A DNA stretch of 64,000 nt. It comes from Ectobacillus funiculus. Its GTDB lineage: Bacteria; Bacillota; Bacilli; Bacillales; Bacillaceae_G. The stretch is taken from the NCBI RefSeq assembly GCF_042429435.1, contig NZ_JBHMAF010000108.1, one strand, 5' to 3'. Shown piece after piece: positions 1 through 8,850 of the stretch. The position numbers and the translations under genes are program-made. The number at the start of each line of letters is the position of its first letter. Within the stretch, counting starts at the first letter, position 1. The notes beneath the pieces were generated by a model that was given only the letters and a program-made list of their open reading frames with translations, made no database searches and was not told where the DNA came from.

Positions 1-1
1 G

Positions 2-499
2 GAAGAACTTATTCTTTCTTTTACAACTGCAAGCTCTGAGGCAGTACTTCCGAACATTATGAAAAAGATGGAGCAATTTGGTTGTTCGAAGGCGGTCGTT
101 TCTTTCGTTATTCCGACAGGCTACACATTCAACCTGACGGGCTCAGCGATTTATCAATCACTTGCCGCGTTGTTTGTTGCGCAAATGTACCATGTTCATA
201 TGTCACTGACAGCGCAAATCACATTATTATTTGTGCTCATGCTAACTTCCAAAGGTATGGCAGGGGTCCCAGGCGCTTCTTTCGTTGTTGTACTGGCAAC
301 ACTCGGTTCTATGGGACTGCCTTTAGAGGGAGTTGCTTTAATTGCTGGTATCGACCGTATTTTAGATATGGTTCGTACCTCTGTGAACGTATTAGGAAAT
401 GCATTGGCAGCGATTTCAATGGCGAAATGGGAGGGCGAATTTGATACAAACAAAGCACGCCATTATGTGAATTCCGTTAAAGACTCAAAGGTTGCATAA
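2..499 (+). CDS. gltP: Na+/H+-glutamate/aspartate symporter, C-terminal part
   Basis: This is the C-terminal 165 residues of a dicarboxylate/amino acid:cation symporter (DAACS/SLC1 family); the frame is open to the left edge, so the start lies outside the window. Its first residues carry the serine-rich re-entrant signature TASSEAVLP, followed by VIPTGYTFNLTGS, the substrate/Na+-binding segment GMAGVPGASF, and the last helix with the RILDMVRTSVNVLGN motif whose Asp and Asn bind substrate. Length and motifs after the signature are normal, so the 3' end looks intact. GltP/GltT/DctP paralogues are close; a glutamate/aspartate type fits better than DctP because of the VPGASF and RTSVNV segments. 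The exact paralogue is inference. Confidence 0.85.
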   Translation, partial: EELILSFTTASSEAVLPNIMKKMEQFGCSKAVVSFVIPTGYTFNLTGSAIYQSLAALFVAQMYHVHMSLTAQITLLFVLMLTSKGMAGVPGASFVVVLATLGSMGLPLEGVALIAGIDRILDMVRTSVNVLGNALAAISMAKWEGEFDTNKARHYVNSVKDSKVA

Positions 500-665
500 G
501 AAATAGGGGAAGAATTCGAATGATGTTTTTCTGACTGCGCTTCACATTGCAACATTTAATAGGATATTTGTCGTTCTTACCTTGTTGGTAATATTTTTCA
601 ATTAAAACACTGATTTTTTGAGTGAGTTATTAAAAAAATAAAAAAATGATGAATATATTTCTAAA

Positions 666-709
666 TATGTTATACTACTTATAGATTTTAAGATAAATAG
701 TACAACATA
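666..709 (+). promoter_or_regulatory. gapB promoter with two CcpN-type operators
   Basis: TATGTTATACT at 666-676 matches the published CcpN consensus TRTGHYATAYW at every position and contains the likely -10 box TATACT. A second copy lies inverted at 699-709 (TATGTTGTACT on the minus strand, one mismatch). Together they form an imperfect inverted pair about 33 bp apart. In B. subtilis CcpN represses gapB and pckA on glycolytic carbon through paired sites of this kind. CcpN itself is not in the window. No convincing -35 is visible. Confidence 0.65.
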
Positions 710-730
710 TTAAAGGGGGATTTATTAATT

Positions 731-1759
731 ATGATTAATGTTGCTATTAACGGGTTTGGCCGTATCGGAAGAATGGTATTTCGTCAAGCGATCAAAGAAA
801 GCTCATTTCAGGTGGTAGCCATTAATGCGAGCTATCCGGCAGAGACGTTAGCACACCTGATTCAGTATGACACTGTACACGGGAAGTTTGACGGTACGAT
901 AGAGGTATTGCAAAATCACTTATTGGTGGATGGTAAGATGATTCAGCTTCTGAATCATCGTAATCCGCAGGAGCTTCCTTGGAAGGAACTCGGCGTAGAT
1001 GTTGTGATTGAAGCAACAGGAAAATTTAATGCGAAAGAACAAGCAAATCTTCACCTAGAAGCAGGGGCAAAGAAGGTCATTTTAACAGCTCCCGGTAAAA
1101 ATGAAGATGTTACGATCGTAGTTGGTGTAAACGACAAGCAATTGGATCTGGCAAAACACGATGTAATCTCAAATGCCTCTTGTACAACCAATTGTCTTGC
1201 TCCAGTCGTAAAGGTGTTAGATGAACAATTCGGCATTGAGAACGGCTTGATGACCACTGTACATGCATATACAAATGATCAGAATAACACCGATAATCCA
1301 CATAAGGATTTACGTAGAGCCCGGGCTTGCGCACAATCGATTATTCCGACTACAACAGGTGCTGCTAAGGCATTAGCAAAGGTACTGCCGCATCTATCGG
1401 GCAAATTGCATGGGATGGCGCTACGCGTTCCGACTCCAAATGTATCGCTTGTGGACCTTGTAGTAGACGTAAAGTGTGATGTGACAGCGGAACAAATTAA
1501 TCATGTCTTCCAGACTGCGGCGCAAGGATCGATGAAGGGGATTATAGAATTCTGTGATGCACCGCTTGTGTCTGTAGATTTTAATACAAATCCAAGTTCG
1601 GCTATTATTGATGGTTTATCGACAATCGTGATGGGAACCCGTAAGGTCAAGGTTCTTGCCTGGTATGATAACGAGTGGGGCTACTCCTGCCGCGTAGTTG
1701 ATCTTGTAAAGCTAGTGGCAGATCGTTTGGCTAGCCAGAAACATATGCAACTTATTTAA
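731..1759 (+). CDS. gapB: NADP-dependent glyceraldehyde-3-phosphate dehydrogenase GapB (gluconeogenic)
   Basis: Cytosolic enzyme that runs the GAPDH step toward glyceraldehyde-3-phosphate during gluconeogenesis. At 342 residues it has the family's usual length. It shows the N-terminal nucleotide-binding INGFGRIGRMV, the catalytic Cys motif ASCTTNCLAP near residue 152, the phosphate-site stretch TTTGAAKAL, and the C-terminal WYDNEWGYSCRVVDL. The segment INASYPAETLAHLIQYDT is like B. subtilis GapB rather than glycolytic GapA. The start has a good AAAGGGGGA ribosome site. pckA follows after 61 bp with no terminator between them, so the two are probably cotranscribed under the CcpN-type operators upstream. 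A decayed copy of its 3' end lies downstream of pckA. Confidence 0.95.
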   Translation: MINVAINGFGRIGRMVFRQAIKESSFQVVAINASYPAETLAHLIQYDTVHGKFDGTIEVLQNHLLVDGKMIQLLNHRNPQELPWKELGVDVVIEATGKFNAKEQANLHLEAGAKKVILTAPGKNEDVTIVVGVNDKQLDLAKHDVISNASCTTNCLAPVVKVLDEQFGIENGLMTTVHAYTNDQNNTDNPHKDLRRARACAQSIIPTTTGAAKALAKVLPHLSGKLHGMALRVPTPNVSLVDLVVDVKCDVTAEQINHVFQTAAQGSMKGIIEFCDAPLVSVDFNTNPSSAIIDGLSTIVMGTRKVKVLAWYDNEWGYSCRVVDLVKLVADRLASQKHMQLI

Positions 1760-1820
1760 AGGGATGACCCGATAACGATTTATAGGAGTTTTTATAAAAA
1801 AGACAAAGGATGGTATAGAC

Positions 1821-3407
1821 ATGAGTACTGTGACTGCCCAAATCGAATTACGTGAGTTATTAAATGGAAGCAATGTACAGTTTCAATTAAGTGTTTCGCA
1901 GCTAGTGGAAAAAGTATTGATGAGAGAAGAAGGAACATTAACTTCCACTGGTGCTGTTTCTGTTGCAACCGGTAAATACACAGGTCGTTCTCCCAAAGAT
2001 AAATTTATTGTGAAAGAAGCATCCACTGCAGACAAAATCGATTGGGGCACTGTAAACCAACCGATTTCCCAACAGCATTTTGATCGTCTCTACACAAAGG
2101 TATTAGAACACTTACAAGAAAAAGAAGAACTCTTCGTGTTTAAAGGTTTTGCCGGAGCGGATCACAGCTGCCGTCTTCCCATTCAAGTGATCAATGAATA
2201 TGCTTGGCATAACTTATTTGCCCATCAATTGTTTATTCGTCCGACAGAGATGGAACTAGCTAAACACGATGCACAATTTACAATCGTATCTGCTCCGACA
2301 TTTAAAGCAGATCCAATTCTTGACGGCACAAATTCTGAAACGTTTATCATCGTTTCGTTTGAAAAGCGCATTGTACTGATCGGCGGTACTGAGTATGCAG
2401 GTGAAATGAAGAAATCCATTTTCTCTGTGATGAACTACTTGTTGCCAGAACAAGATATTTTATCCATGCACTGTTCTGCAAATGTAGGTGAAGAGGGCGA
2501 TGTGGCACTATTTTTCGGCTTATCTGGTACAGGAAAGACAACGCTATCTGCAGATCCAGACCGCAAGTTAATCGGTGATGACGAGCATGGCTGGTCTGAT
2601 GACGGTGTGTTTAATATTGAAGGCGGCTGCTATGCAAAATGCGTGAACTTGTCTCGCGAGAAGGAGCCGCAAATTTTTGATGCGATTACATTCGGTTCTG
2701 TATTAGAAAATGTGAAGATTGACGAGAATACTAGACTTGCCAATTACAACGATGTATCGCTAACTGAAAATACACGTGCAGCGTATCCCATTGACGCAAT
2801 CGATAATATTATGCTTCCAAGCGTTGCCGGACACCCAAATACCATTGTGTTCTTAACAGCTGATGCCTTTGGCGTATTGCCTCCCATCAGCAAGTTATCC
2901 AAAGAGCAAGCCATGTACCATTTCTTAAGCGGTTACACGAGTAAGCTAGCCGGAACAGAGCGGGGGATTACCTCTCCGCAAGTCACGTTTTCGACATGCT
3001 TCGGTTCTCCATTCTTACCGCTTAACGCATCTCGTTATGCAGAAATGTTAGGAGAAAAAATTGAAAAGTACAATGCGAAGGTATTCTTAGTGAACACAGG
3101 CTGGACCGGCGGTGAATATGGCGTAGGTCAACGTATGAATCTTTCCTACACACGTGCAATGGTGAAAGCAGCACTTAACGGTGAATTAGACAACGTGGAA
3201 ACCGGAAAGGATGATGTCTTCGGTCTGGAAATTCCGCTCCATGTTCCAGGTGTTCCTGATGGCGTATTAATGCCAGAAGAAACCTGGACTGATAAAGAAG
3301 CTTATCGAGCAAAAGCATTAGATCTTGCCAGCAAGTTCAAAGAAAACTTCAAAAAGTTCACAAGCGTATCTGAAGAGATTGTTGAGCTGGGCGGACCTTT
3401 GGTATAA
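1821..3407 (+). CDS. pckA: Phosphoenolpyruvate carboxykinase (ATP)
   Basis: Converts oxaloacetate and ATP to PEP and CO2, the entry step of gluconeogenesis. It is 528 residues long (B. subtilis 527). Visible motifs are the PEPCK P-loop GLSGTGKTTL near residue 235, the metal-binding segment DDEHGW just after it, the substrate-binding YTGRSPKDKF near residue 50, and NTGWTGGEYG in the C-terminal half. It follows gapB at operon distance; in B. subtilis the two genes are unlinked but both under CcpN, so here the gluconeogenic pair appears merged. The TAA stop is the first codon of a minus-oriented copy of the window's repeat (TAAAGAAAACTCGCC). Confidence 0.96.
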   Translation: MSTVTAQIELRELLNGSNVQFQLSVSQLVEKVLMREEGTLTSTGAVSVATGKYTGRSPKDKFIVKEASTADKIDWGTVNQPISQQHFDRLYTKVLEHLQEKEELFVFKGFAGADHSCRLPIQVINEYAWHNLFAHQLFIRPTEMELAKHDAQFTIVSAPTFKADPILDGTNSETFIIVSFEKRIVLIGGTEYAGEMKKSIFSVMNYLLPEQDILSMHCSANVGEEGDVALFFGLSGTGKTTLSADPDRKLIGDDEHGWSDDGVFNIEGGCYAKCVNLSREKEPQIFDAITFGSVLENVKIDENTRLANYNDVSLTENTRAAYPIDAIDNIMLPSVAGHPNTIVFLTADAFGVLPPISKLSKEQAMYHFLSGYTSKLAGTERGITSPQVTFSTCFGSPFLPLNASRYAEMLGEKIEKYNAKVFLVNTGWTGGEYGVGQRMNLSYTRAMVKAALNGELDNVETGKDDVFGLEIPLHVPGVPDGVLMPEETWTDKEAYRAKALDLASKFKENFKKFTSVSEEIVELGGPLV

Positions 3408-3510
3408 AGAAAACTCGCCGATTGGCAAGCCCTACTTATACTATATTCCTGAAATTTCCAGCTATGTAGAATCTTCTTCTAGCTGGAAATTTATACTTTT
3501 TGACAGTGTA
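3407..3510 (-). repeat. Intergenic element copy 1 (internally shortened)
   Basis: Minus-oriented copy beginning at the pckA stop codon. It has the right hairpin (CTCGCCgattGGC, one arm mutated) and the left-hairpin arms AAATTTCCAGCTA and TAGCTGGAAATTTATA, but most of the linker between the halves is missing. Confidence 0.85.
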
Positions 3511-3698
3511 ACGAAAAGCGGAGCCGACTGTTCAGCTCTCAAGGAGATAAAACACATTATCACGCTATAAACCATAACCAGGCTTATAGAAAACAGCATT
3601 CGCCGACAAAACCCATGTTTCTACAGCGGCAGTCCATGATGTAAAAAAGATCCCATTGTGTCTCATTATCGTGTTAACGAACCCTGTTGATGCTATAT

Positions 3699-3818
3699 GG
3701 TATGGTGCTGCGCGTTCCGATTCCAAATGTATTACTTGTAGACCTTGTCGTATCGTAGATCTTGTTAGGATAGTGGCAAATCAATTTTTTAAACAGAAAA
3801 ATATGCAGCTTACTTAGC
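3699..3818 (+). pseudogene. Decayed gapB 3'-end fragment with internal deletion
   Basis: The first half closely matches gapB around bases 1411-1464 (GCGTTCCGATTCCAAATG against GCGTTCCGACTCCAAATG). The second half matches the last 70 bases of gapB (ATATGCAGCTTACTTAG against ATATGCAACTTATTTAA). About 225 bp present in gapB between these parts is absent here, and the join lies where gapB has two similar stretches encoding VDLV. No open frame spans it. It is either a relic of a second gap gene or a duplicated, eroded gapB end. Bases 3511-3698 before it hold nothing I recognise. Confidence 0.75.
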
Positions 3819-3945
3819 CAAATAATTTATATATGAATTCAATGTCCCTTTGGACAGAATTATTACATTTTAGCAGCTTTTAAATAATTTTTATCAATCA
3901 TTATTGTTGTATATTTTTATATAAAACAATCGTAATATTTTATTT

Positions 3946-4030
3946 ATAATTGAGACAGAAAAAGTGTGTGACTAGGTCGAGCCTTGGCTTGCTGTGACAC
4001 CTAAGCAGGAGCGCCTACACCCTTTCTGCA
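3946..4030 (+). promoter_or_regulatory. mqo promoter and candidate structured leader RNA
   Basis: A TATAAT -10 box at 3946-3951 places the RNA start near 3957, where a closing stem begins: CAGAAA...GTGT (3957-3967) pairs with ACAC.CTTTCTG (4017-4028). Inside it, GGC.TGCT (3986-3993) pairs with AGCA...GCC (4004-4015), leaving a ten-base loop whose ACCTA (3999-4003) is complementary to the upstream TAGGT (3973-3977). That is an H-type pseudoknot layout. It does not match a riboswitch class I can name. The mqo start follows 27 bases after the last stem. Confidence 0.45.
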
Positions 4031-4056
4031 AATCTTAGGGTATAAGGACGATAAAA

Positions 4057-5559
4057 ATGAGCGATAGACATAATAGAACAGACGTTATCTTAATTGGTGC
4101 CGGAATCATGAGTGCGACTTTGGGGATAATTCTGAAAGAATTAGTACCAGACTGGAAAATTACGGTGTTTGAGAAACTCTCAAACGCAGGAGAGGAAAGC
4201 TCTAACGAATGGAATAATGCGGGAACGGGGCATGCGGCACTGTGCGAGCTTAACTACACGGTTGAAAAACCGGATGGGTCTGTAGATATTAGCAAAGCTA
4301 TAAAAATTAATGAACAATTTCAGGTTTCAATGCAGTTTTGGTCTTATCTTGTAAACAACAAGATGATACGTAATCCACAGGACTTTATCATACCATTGCC
4401 TCATATAAGTCTAGTACAAGGAGAACAAAATGTAACGTTTTTAAAGAAACGTTTTGAAGCGCTGTCCAATACCCCCCTATTCCAAGGGATGGAATTTTCC
4501 GATGACCCGGAAAAACTGATGGAATGGGTTCCACTTATTATGCAAGACCGCGTATCGAACGAACCTATAGCGGCAACAAAAATCGACTCTGGAACGGATG
4601 TCAACTTTGGCGCTTTAACGCGTATGTTGTTTGACCACTTAGAGAGTAAAAATGTTGATATAAATTACAAACATAGTGTTAATGATGTGAAACGTACTAG
4701 CGACGGTTTATGGGAATTGAAAGTGCGGAATCTCGATAACGGTACTGTCGAACGCCATACTGCAAAATTCGTCTTTATCGGAGGCGGGGGAGGAAGCCTG
4801 CATTTGCTGCAAAAATCCGGTATTCCTGAAGGAAAACATATTGGAGGATTCCCGATAAGCGGAATATTTATGGTGTGTAATAATTCGGATATTGTAGCGC
4901 AGCATCACGCAAAAGTATACGGTAAAGCTAAGGTTGGTGCTCCTCCAATGTCTGTTCCGCATCTTGACACACGATTTATCAACAATAAAAAGTCATTGCT
5001 ATTTGGACCGTTTGCCGGCTTCTCACCAAAGTTTTTAAAAACAGGTTCAATGTTTGATTTGGTAACTTCCGTAAAAGCGGATAATCTCTTGACTATGTTG
5101 TCGGCAGGTGCAAAAAACATGTCATTGACAAAATACCTGATCCAGCAAGTTATGTTATCAAAAGAAAAGCGCATGGAAGAGTTACGTGAGTTTATCCCGA
5201 ACGCCAAAAGCGAGGATTGGGATGTAGTAGTAGCGGGCCAACGTGTGCAAGTGATCAAAGATACTGAAGCTGACGGCAAAGGAACGCTTCAATTTGGGAC
5301 GGAAGTTGTTAGTGCCGCTAATGGTTCGATAGCAGCATTGCTCGGAGCTTCTCCGGGTGCTTCTACCGCCGTTTCCGTCATGCTTGAACTCATAACAAAA
5401 TGCTTCCCTGAACATATGGAAGAGTGGGAACCGAAAATTAAAGAAATGATTCCTTCTTATGGTGTGTCACTAATAGAAAACCCAGAGCTTCAGGACGAAA
5501 TTCATACTTTAACAGCGCAGACGCTTTGTCTAAGCGAAAAAAAACCGATCTTTAGTTAA
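4057..5559 (+). CDS. mqo: Malate:quinone oxidoreductase
   Basis: FAD-dependent, membrane-associated malate dehydrogenase that passes electrons straight to quinone; it supplies oxaloacetate, which fits beside pckA. It is 500 residues, the usual Mqo length. The N-terminal dinucleotide-binding motif is VILIGAGIMSATLG; the family signature WNNAGTGHAALCELNYT follows near residue 52; GGGGGSLHLLQKSGIP lies mid-protein; and LLGASPGASTAVSVML is near the C-terminus. The ATG has an AAGGA ribosome site. The gene has its own promoter and a folded leader. Confidence 0.95.
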   Translation: MSDRHNRTDVILIGAGIMSATLGIILKELVPDWKITVFEKLSNAGEESSNEWNNAGTGHAALCELNYTVEKPDGSVDISKAIKINEQFQVSMQFWSYLVNNKMIRNPQDFIIPLPHISLVQGEQNVTFLKKRFEALSNTPLFQGMEFSDDPEKLMEWVPLIMQDRVSNEPIAATKIDSGTDVNFGALTRMLFDHLESKNVDINYKHSVNDVKRTSDGLWELKVRNLDNGTVERHTAKFVFIGGGGGSLHLLQKSGIPEGKHIGGFPISGIFMVCNNSDIVAQHHAKVYGKAKVGAPPMSVPHLDTRFINNKKSLLFGPFAGFSPKFLKTGSMFDLVTSVKADNLLTMLSAGAKNMSLTKYLIQQVMLSKEKRMEELREFIPNAKSEDWDVVVAGQRVQVIKDTEADGKGTLQFGTEVVSAANGSIAALLGASPGASTAVSVMLELITKCFPEHMEEWEPKIKEMIPSYGVSLIENPELQDEIHTLTAQTLCLSEKKPIFS

Positions 5560-5709
5560 GTGGAACTGTCCTCGAACAGTTTAGAATACAGGTATTATTC
5601 CTATGCTTGTTGGCTATGCTGTTTATATCGATAATGATAGCTGCTATACACAATGCTTAGTTAAGAAAAGTGAGCAGAAGCGATTTCCATGTAACATTAT
5701 GAGAACTGT

Positions 5710-5738
5710 TTGACGGAACAACATAGATGTTTTAGAAT
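5710..5738 (+). promoter_or_regulatory. leuS promoter
   Basis: TTGACG, a 17-bp spacer and TAGAAT form a good sigma-A promoter about 35 bp before the T-box Stem I region. The 150 bp between mqo and this promoter show only one small hairpin (AACTGT/ACAGTT, 5565-5582). Confidence 0.7.
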
Positions 5739-5744
5739 AGGATG

Positions 5745-5985
5745 TATGTAAAATACCCAACAACATTGACAAGGAGCAGTAGTAATGCATACAGGTACAG
5801 AGAGTTGACGGTTGGTGCAAGTCAATCCTATGTGGTATTATGAACTCGCCTTTGAGTTGCAGCTGTGAAGAAAGTAGCGGCTGCCGTTCCTCCGCGTTAA
5901 GGAGCTAAGTGAATGTTTTTACATTAATTAGGGTGGTACCGCGGGAATACAACCTCTCGTCCCTTTGGGGATGAGGGGTTTTTTG
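5745..5985 (+). promoter_or_regulatory. Leucine T-box riboswitch of leuS
   Basis: The conserved T-box core AGGGTGGTACCGCG lies at 5929-5942 and is followed by a terminator stem (CCTCTCGTCC/GGGGATGAGG) ending in a T run. Upstream, a Stem I arrangement carries a GAACTCGCC specifier loop at 5842-5850, giving CTC, a leucine codon. Uncharged tRNA-Leu would stabilise the antiterminator and let transcription continue into leuS. Core, terminator and specifier are directly visible; Stem I was not folded in full. Confidence 0.92.
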
Positions 5986-6028
5986 CATTTTTTTGTTATA
6001 ATGGAATAAACGATTGGAGGATGTATTT

Positions 6029-8437
6029 GTGAGCTTTAACCATAAAGAAATAGAACAGAAATGGCAGGCGTATTGGGAGGAACAAAAAACATTCCGTACG
6101 CCGGATGAGACAGACAAACCAAAATTTTACGCACTTGATATGTTTCCGTATCCGTCTGGAGCTGGCCTGCATGTCGGTCACCCTGAAGGATATACGGCAA
6201 CGGATATTTTATCCCGTATGAAGCGTATGCAGGGCTATAATGTAATGCATCCGATGGGATGGGATGCATTTGGTCTTCCTGCTGAGCAATACGCGCTTGA
6301 TACAGGAAATAGCCCAGCGGAATTTACAGAGAAAAATATCAACACGTTTCGCCGTCAAATTAAGTCTCTTGGCTTTTCTTATGACTGGGATCGTGAAGTA
6401 AATACGACGGATCCTGAGTATTATAAATGGACACAATGGATTTTCCTGAAGATGTTTGAAAAGGGATTGGCTTATGTGGATGAGGTTGCTGTAAACTGGT
6501 GTCCGGCACTTGGAACTGTTTTAGCCAATGAAGAGGTTATTGATGGAAAAAGTGAACGTGGCGGTCATCCGGTCGAGCGTCGTCCGATGAAACAGTGGAT
6601 CCTGAAAATTACAGCTTATGCGGACCGGTTGCTTGAGGATTTAGAGGAATTGGATTGGCCAGAAAGCTTAAAAGATATGCAGCGTAACTGGATCGGACGT
6701 TCTGAAGGGGCTGAGGTGAACTTCGGAGTAGATGGAGCTGAGGAACAATTTACGGTATTTACTACTCGCCCTGATACATTGTTTGGTGCAACCTATGCGG
6801 TATTGGCACCAGAGCATGTACTAGTGGAGAAGATTACAACAGCTGAACAAAAAGAAGCGGTTGCAGCGTACTTAGATGCAGTGAAGGCGAAGAGTGATTT
6901 AGAACGTACTGATCTTGCAAAGGATAAAACGGGTGTATTTACAGGTGCTTATGCGGTAAACCCGGTAAATGGCGAAAAGATGCCGATTTGGATTGCTGAC
7001 TACGTGCTTGTGAGCTACGGAACAGGCGCTATTATGGCAGTGCCGGCGCATGACGAACGTGACTACGAATTTGCGAAGAAGTTCAATCTGCCAATCCGAG
7101 CAGTTGTGGAAGGCGGAGATGTATCACAAGAAGCATATACAGGAGACGGCAAGCATATTAATTCCGATTTCTTAGATGGTCTCAATAAGGAAGAAGCGAT
7201 TACAGCGATGATCGCATGGCTTGAAGAAAAAGGCATTGGTACGAAGAAGGTAACGTATCGTTTACGCGATTGGTTATTTAGCCGCCAACGTTATTGGGGT
7301 GAGCCGATTCCAGTGATTCATTGGGAGGACGGGACAATGACAGCAGTACCAGAGGAAGAGCTGCCGCTTGTACTGCCAAAAACAGAAAATATCCGTCCGT
7401 CTGGAACAGGCGAATCACCGCTTGCGAATATTGAAGAGTGGATGAACGTTGTAGATCCGGTGACAGGCAAGAAAGGCCGCCGTGAAACAAACACAATGCC
7501 GCAATGGGGCGGAAGCTGTTGGTACTACTTACGCTATATCGATCCGCATAATAGTGAGCAATTGGCTGATCCAGAAAAGTTGAAGCAGTGGCTGCCGGTT
7601 GATATTTATATCGGTGGGGCGGAGCATGCGGTTCTTCATTTATTGTATGCTCGTTTTTGGCATAAATTTTTGTATGATCTTGGCGTTGTACCAACGAAGG
7701 AGCCGTTCCAAAAGTTATTCAACCAAGGTATGATTCTTGGTTCAAATAACGAGAAAATGAGTAAATCGAAGGGCAACGTTGTAAACCCGGATGATATCGT
7801 AACAAGTCATGGAGCTGATACGCTTCGTTTGTATGAAATGTTCATGGGACCTTTGGAAGCGTCCATTGCTTGGTCAGAAACAGGTCTTGACGGCGCACGC
7901 CGCTTTTTGGATCGCGTATGGCGTTTATTCGTTCAGGAGGATGGGGCACTAAGCGAGAAGGTTACAACAGAACAAAATAAAGCGATGGATCGTATATATC
8001 ACCAAACAGTGAAAAAGGTTACAGAGGATTACGAAGGCATTCGCTTTAACACGGCGATTTCACAAATGATGGTGTTTATTAATGAAGCTTACAAAGCAGA
8101 AACACTGCCAAAGGTGTATGCTGAGGGCTTTGCGAAGCTATTATCTCCAGTTGCACCGCATTTGGCTGAGGAGCTGTGGGAGAAGCTTGGACATGGGGAA
8201 TCTATTACGTACGCAACATGGCCAGCCTATGATGAAGGTAAGCTTGTTGATGATGAAATTGAAGTCATCGTCCAAGTGAATGGTAAGCTGCGCGGCAAGG
8301 TAACGCTCGCAAAGGATGCAACAAAGCAGCAAATGGAAGAGGCTGCACTTGGCACAGTCCAAACACAAATCGAGGGCAAAACAATCCGCAAAATTATTGC
8401 GGTTCCGGGCAAGCTAGTTAATATTGTTGCGAACTAA
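6029..8437 (+). CDS. leuS: Leucyl-tRNA synthetase
   Basis: Class I synthetase that charges tRNA-Leu. I chose the GTG at 6029 (MSFNHKEIEQKW) because it matches B. subtilis LeuS and sits 9 bases after GGAGG; an upstream TTG in frame lacks a ribosome site. This gives 802 residues. The HIGH-type motif appears as GLHVGHPEGYTA near residue 45, the CP1 editing domain has the Thr-rich TTRPDTLFGAT near residue 245, and the KMSKS loop is EKMSKSKGNVV near residue 578. The last third is the anticodon-binding and C-terminal region. Expression is set by the leucine T-box. Confidence 0.97.
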   Translation: MSFNHKEIEQKWQAYWEEQKTFRTPDETDKPKFYALDMFPYPSGAGLHVGHPEGYTATDILSRMKRMQGYNVMHPMGWDAFGLPAEQYALDTGNSPAEFTEKNINTFRRQIKSLGFSYDWDREVNTTDPEYYKWTQWIFLKMFEKGLAYVDEVAVNWCPALGTVLANEEVIDGKSERGGHPVERRPMKQWILKITAYADRLLEDLEELDWPESLKDMQRNWIGRSEGAEVNFGVDGAEEQFTVFTTRPDTLFGATYAVLAPEHVLVEKITTAEQKEAVAAYLDAVKAKSDLERTDLAKDKTGVFTGAYAVNPVNGEKMPIWIADYVLVSYGTGAIMAVPAHDERDYEFAKKFNLPIRAVVEGGDVSQEAYTGDGKHINSDFLDGLNKEEAITAMIAWLEEKGIGTKKVTYRLRDWLFSRQRYWGEPIPVIHWEDGTMTAVPEEELPLVLPKTENIRPSGTGESPLANIEEWMNVVDPVTGKKGRRETNTMPQWGGSCWYYLRYIDPHNSEQLADPEKLKQWLPVDIYIGGAEHAVLHLLYARFWHKFLYDLGVVPTKEPFQKLFNQGMILGSNNEKMSKSKGNVVNPDDIVTSHGADTLRLYEMFMGPLEASIAWSETGLDGARRFLDRVWRLFVQEDGALSEKVTTEQNKAMDRIYHQTVKKVTEDYEGIRFNTAISQMMVFINEAYKAETLPKVYAEGFAKLLSPVAPHLAEELWEKLGHGESITYATWPAYDEGKLVDDEIEVIVQVNGKLRGKVTLAKDATKQQMEEAALGTVQTQIEGKTIRKIIAVPGKLVNIVAN

Positions 8438-8469
8438 GAAAAACGGAAATTACAGATTTTCCGAACGAG

Positions 8470-8500
8470 AAAGCCCACTGCTTCAGCTGTGGGAGTGTTA
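8470..8500 (+). mobile_element. Possible relic of an IS200/IS605-family right end
   Basis: AAGCCCACTGCTTCAGCTGTGGGAG-type sequence: a hairpin of CCCACTGC and GCTGTGGG around a TTCA loop, followed by AGTGTTAA. This layout is typical of the end downstream of TnpB/OrfB in IS605-type elements. No transposase, TnpB frame or left end is nearby, so at most it is an orphan end. Confidence 0.4.
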
Positions 8501-8578
8501 ATTCGTTTATGTCTGTAACAAGTATGCATAATTTTTTATAAAAGCAAATAAGTGCTTTCATAACTATGCTTAGTGGAT

Positions 8579-8613
8579 GAAGCGGTTCTCTATAACAGGG
8601 AACCGCTTTTTAC
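8579..8613 (+). terminator. Intrinsic terminator
   Basis: AAGCGGTTCTC and GGGAACCGCTT form an almost perfect 10-bp stem followed by TTTTTAC, about 140 bp after leuS. Confidence 0.85.
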
Positions 8614-8699
8614 ATTTGAAGAACTTATCTTGCTTATCTACATATAAGAGGCCTTGTCTGCAAATCATACATATGAACCTACAAGAAGGAGGGATTCAT

Positions 8700-8807
8700 A
8701 TGAGCAAGAAAAACAACAGTGGTCAAAAGCAACCAAACTTTGATGATTCTTCAAATTTTTCAAGCAACAAACAAACACAAATTAAAAAGCAGGCTAAAAA
8801 CAAATAA
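8700..8807 (+). CDS. Small basic hydrophilic protein, possible minor SASP
   Basis: A 35-residue frame starting MSKKNNSGQKQP and ending KKQAKNK, rich in Lys, Asn, Gln and Ser and without hydrophobic segments. A very strong AGAAGGAGGG ribosome site lies 7 bases before the ATG, and a terminator follows 12 bases after the stop, which together make a real gene likely. Size and composition resemble minor small acid-soluble spore proteins, but I recognise no specific family, so the spore role is inference. Confidence 0.7.
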   Translation: MSKKNNSGQKQPNFDDSSNFSSNKQTQIKKQAKNK

Positions 8808-8818
8808 TTGGTGAGAAG

Positions 8819-8850
8819 GGCCCATCACGCTGCAGTGATGGGTTATTTTG
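8819..8850 (+). terminator. Intrinsic terminator after the 35-residue gene
   Basis: GCCCATCAC and GTGATGGG form a 9-bp stem around GCTGCA, followed by TTATTTTG. Confidence 0.85.
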
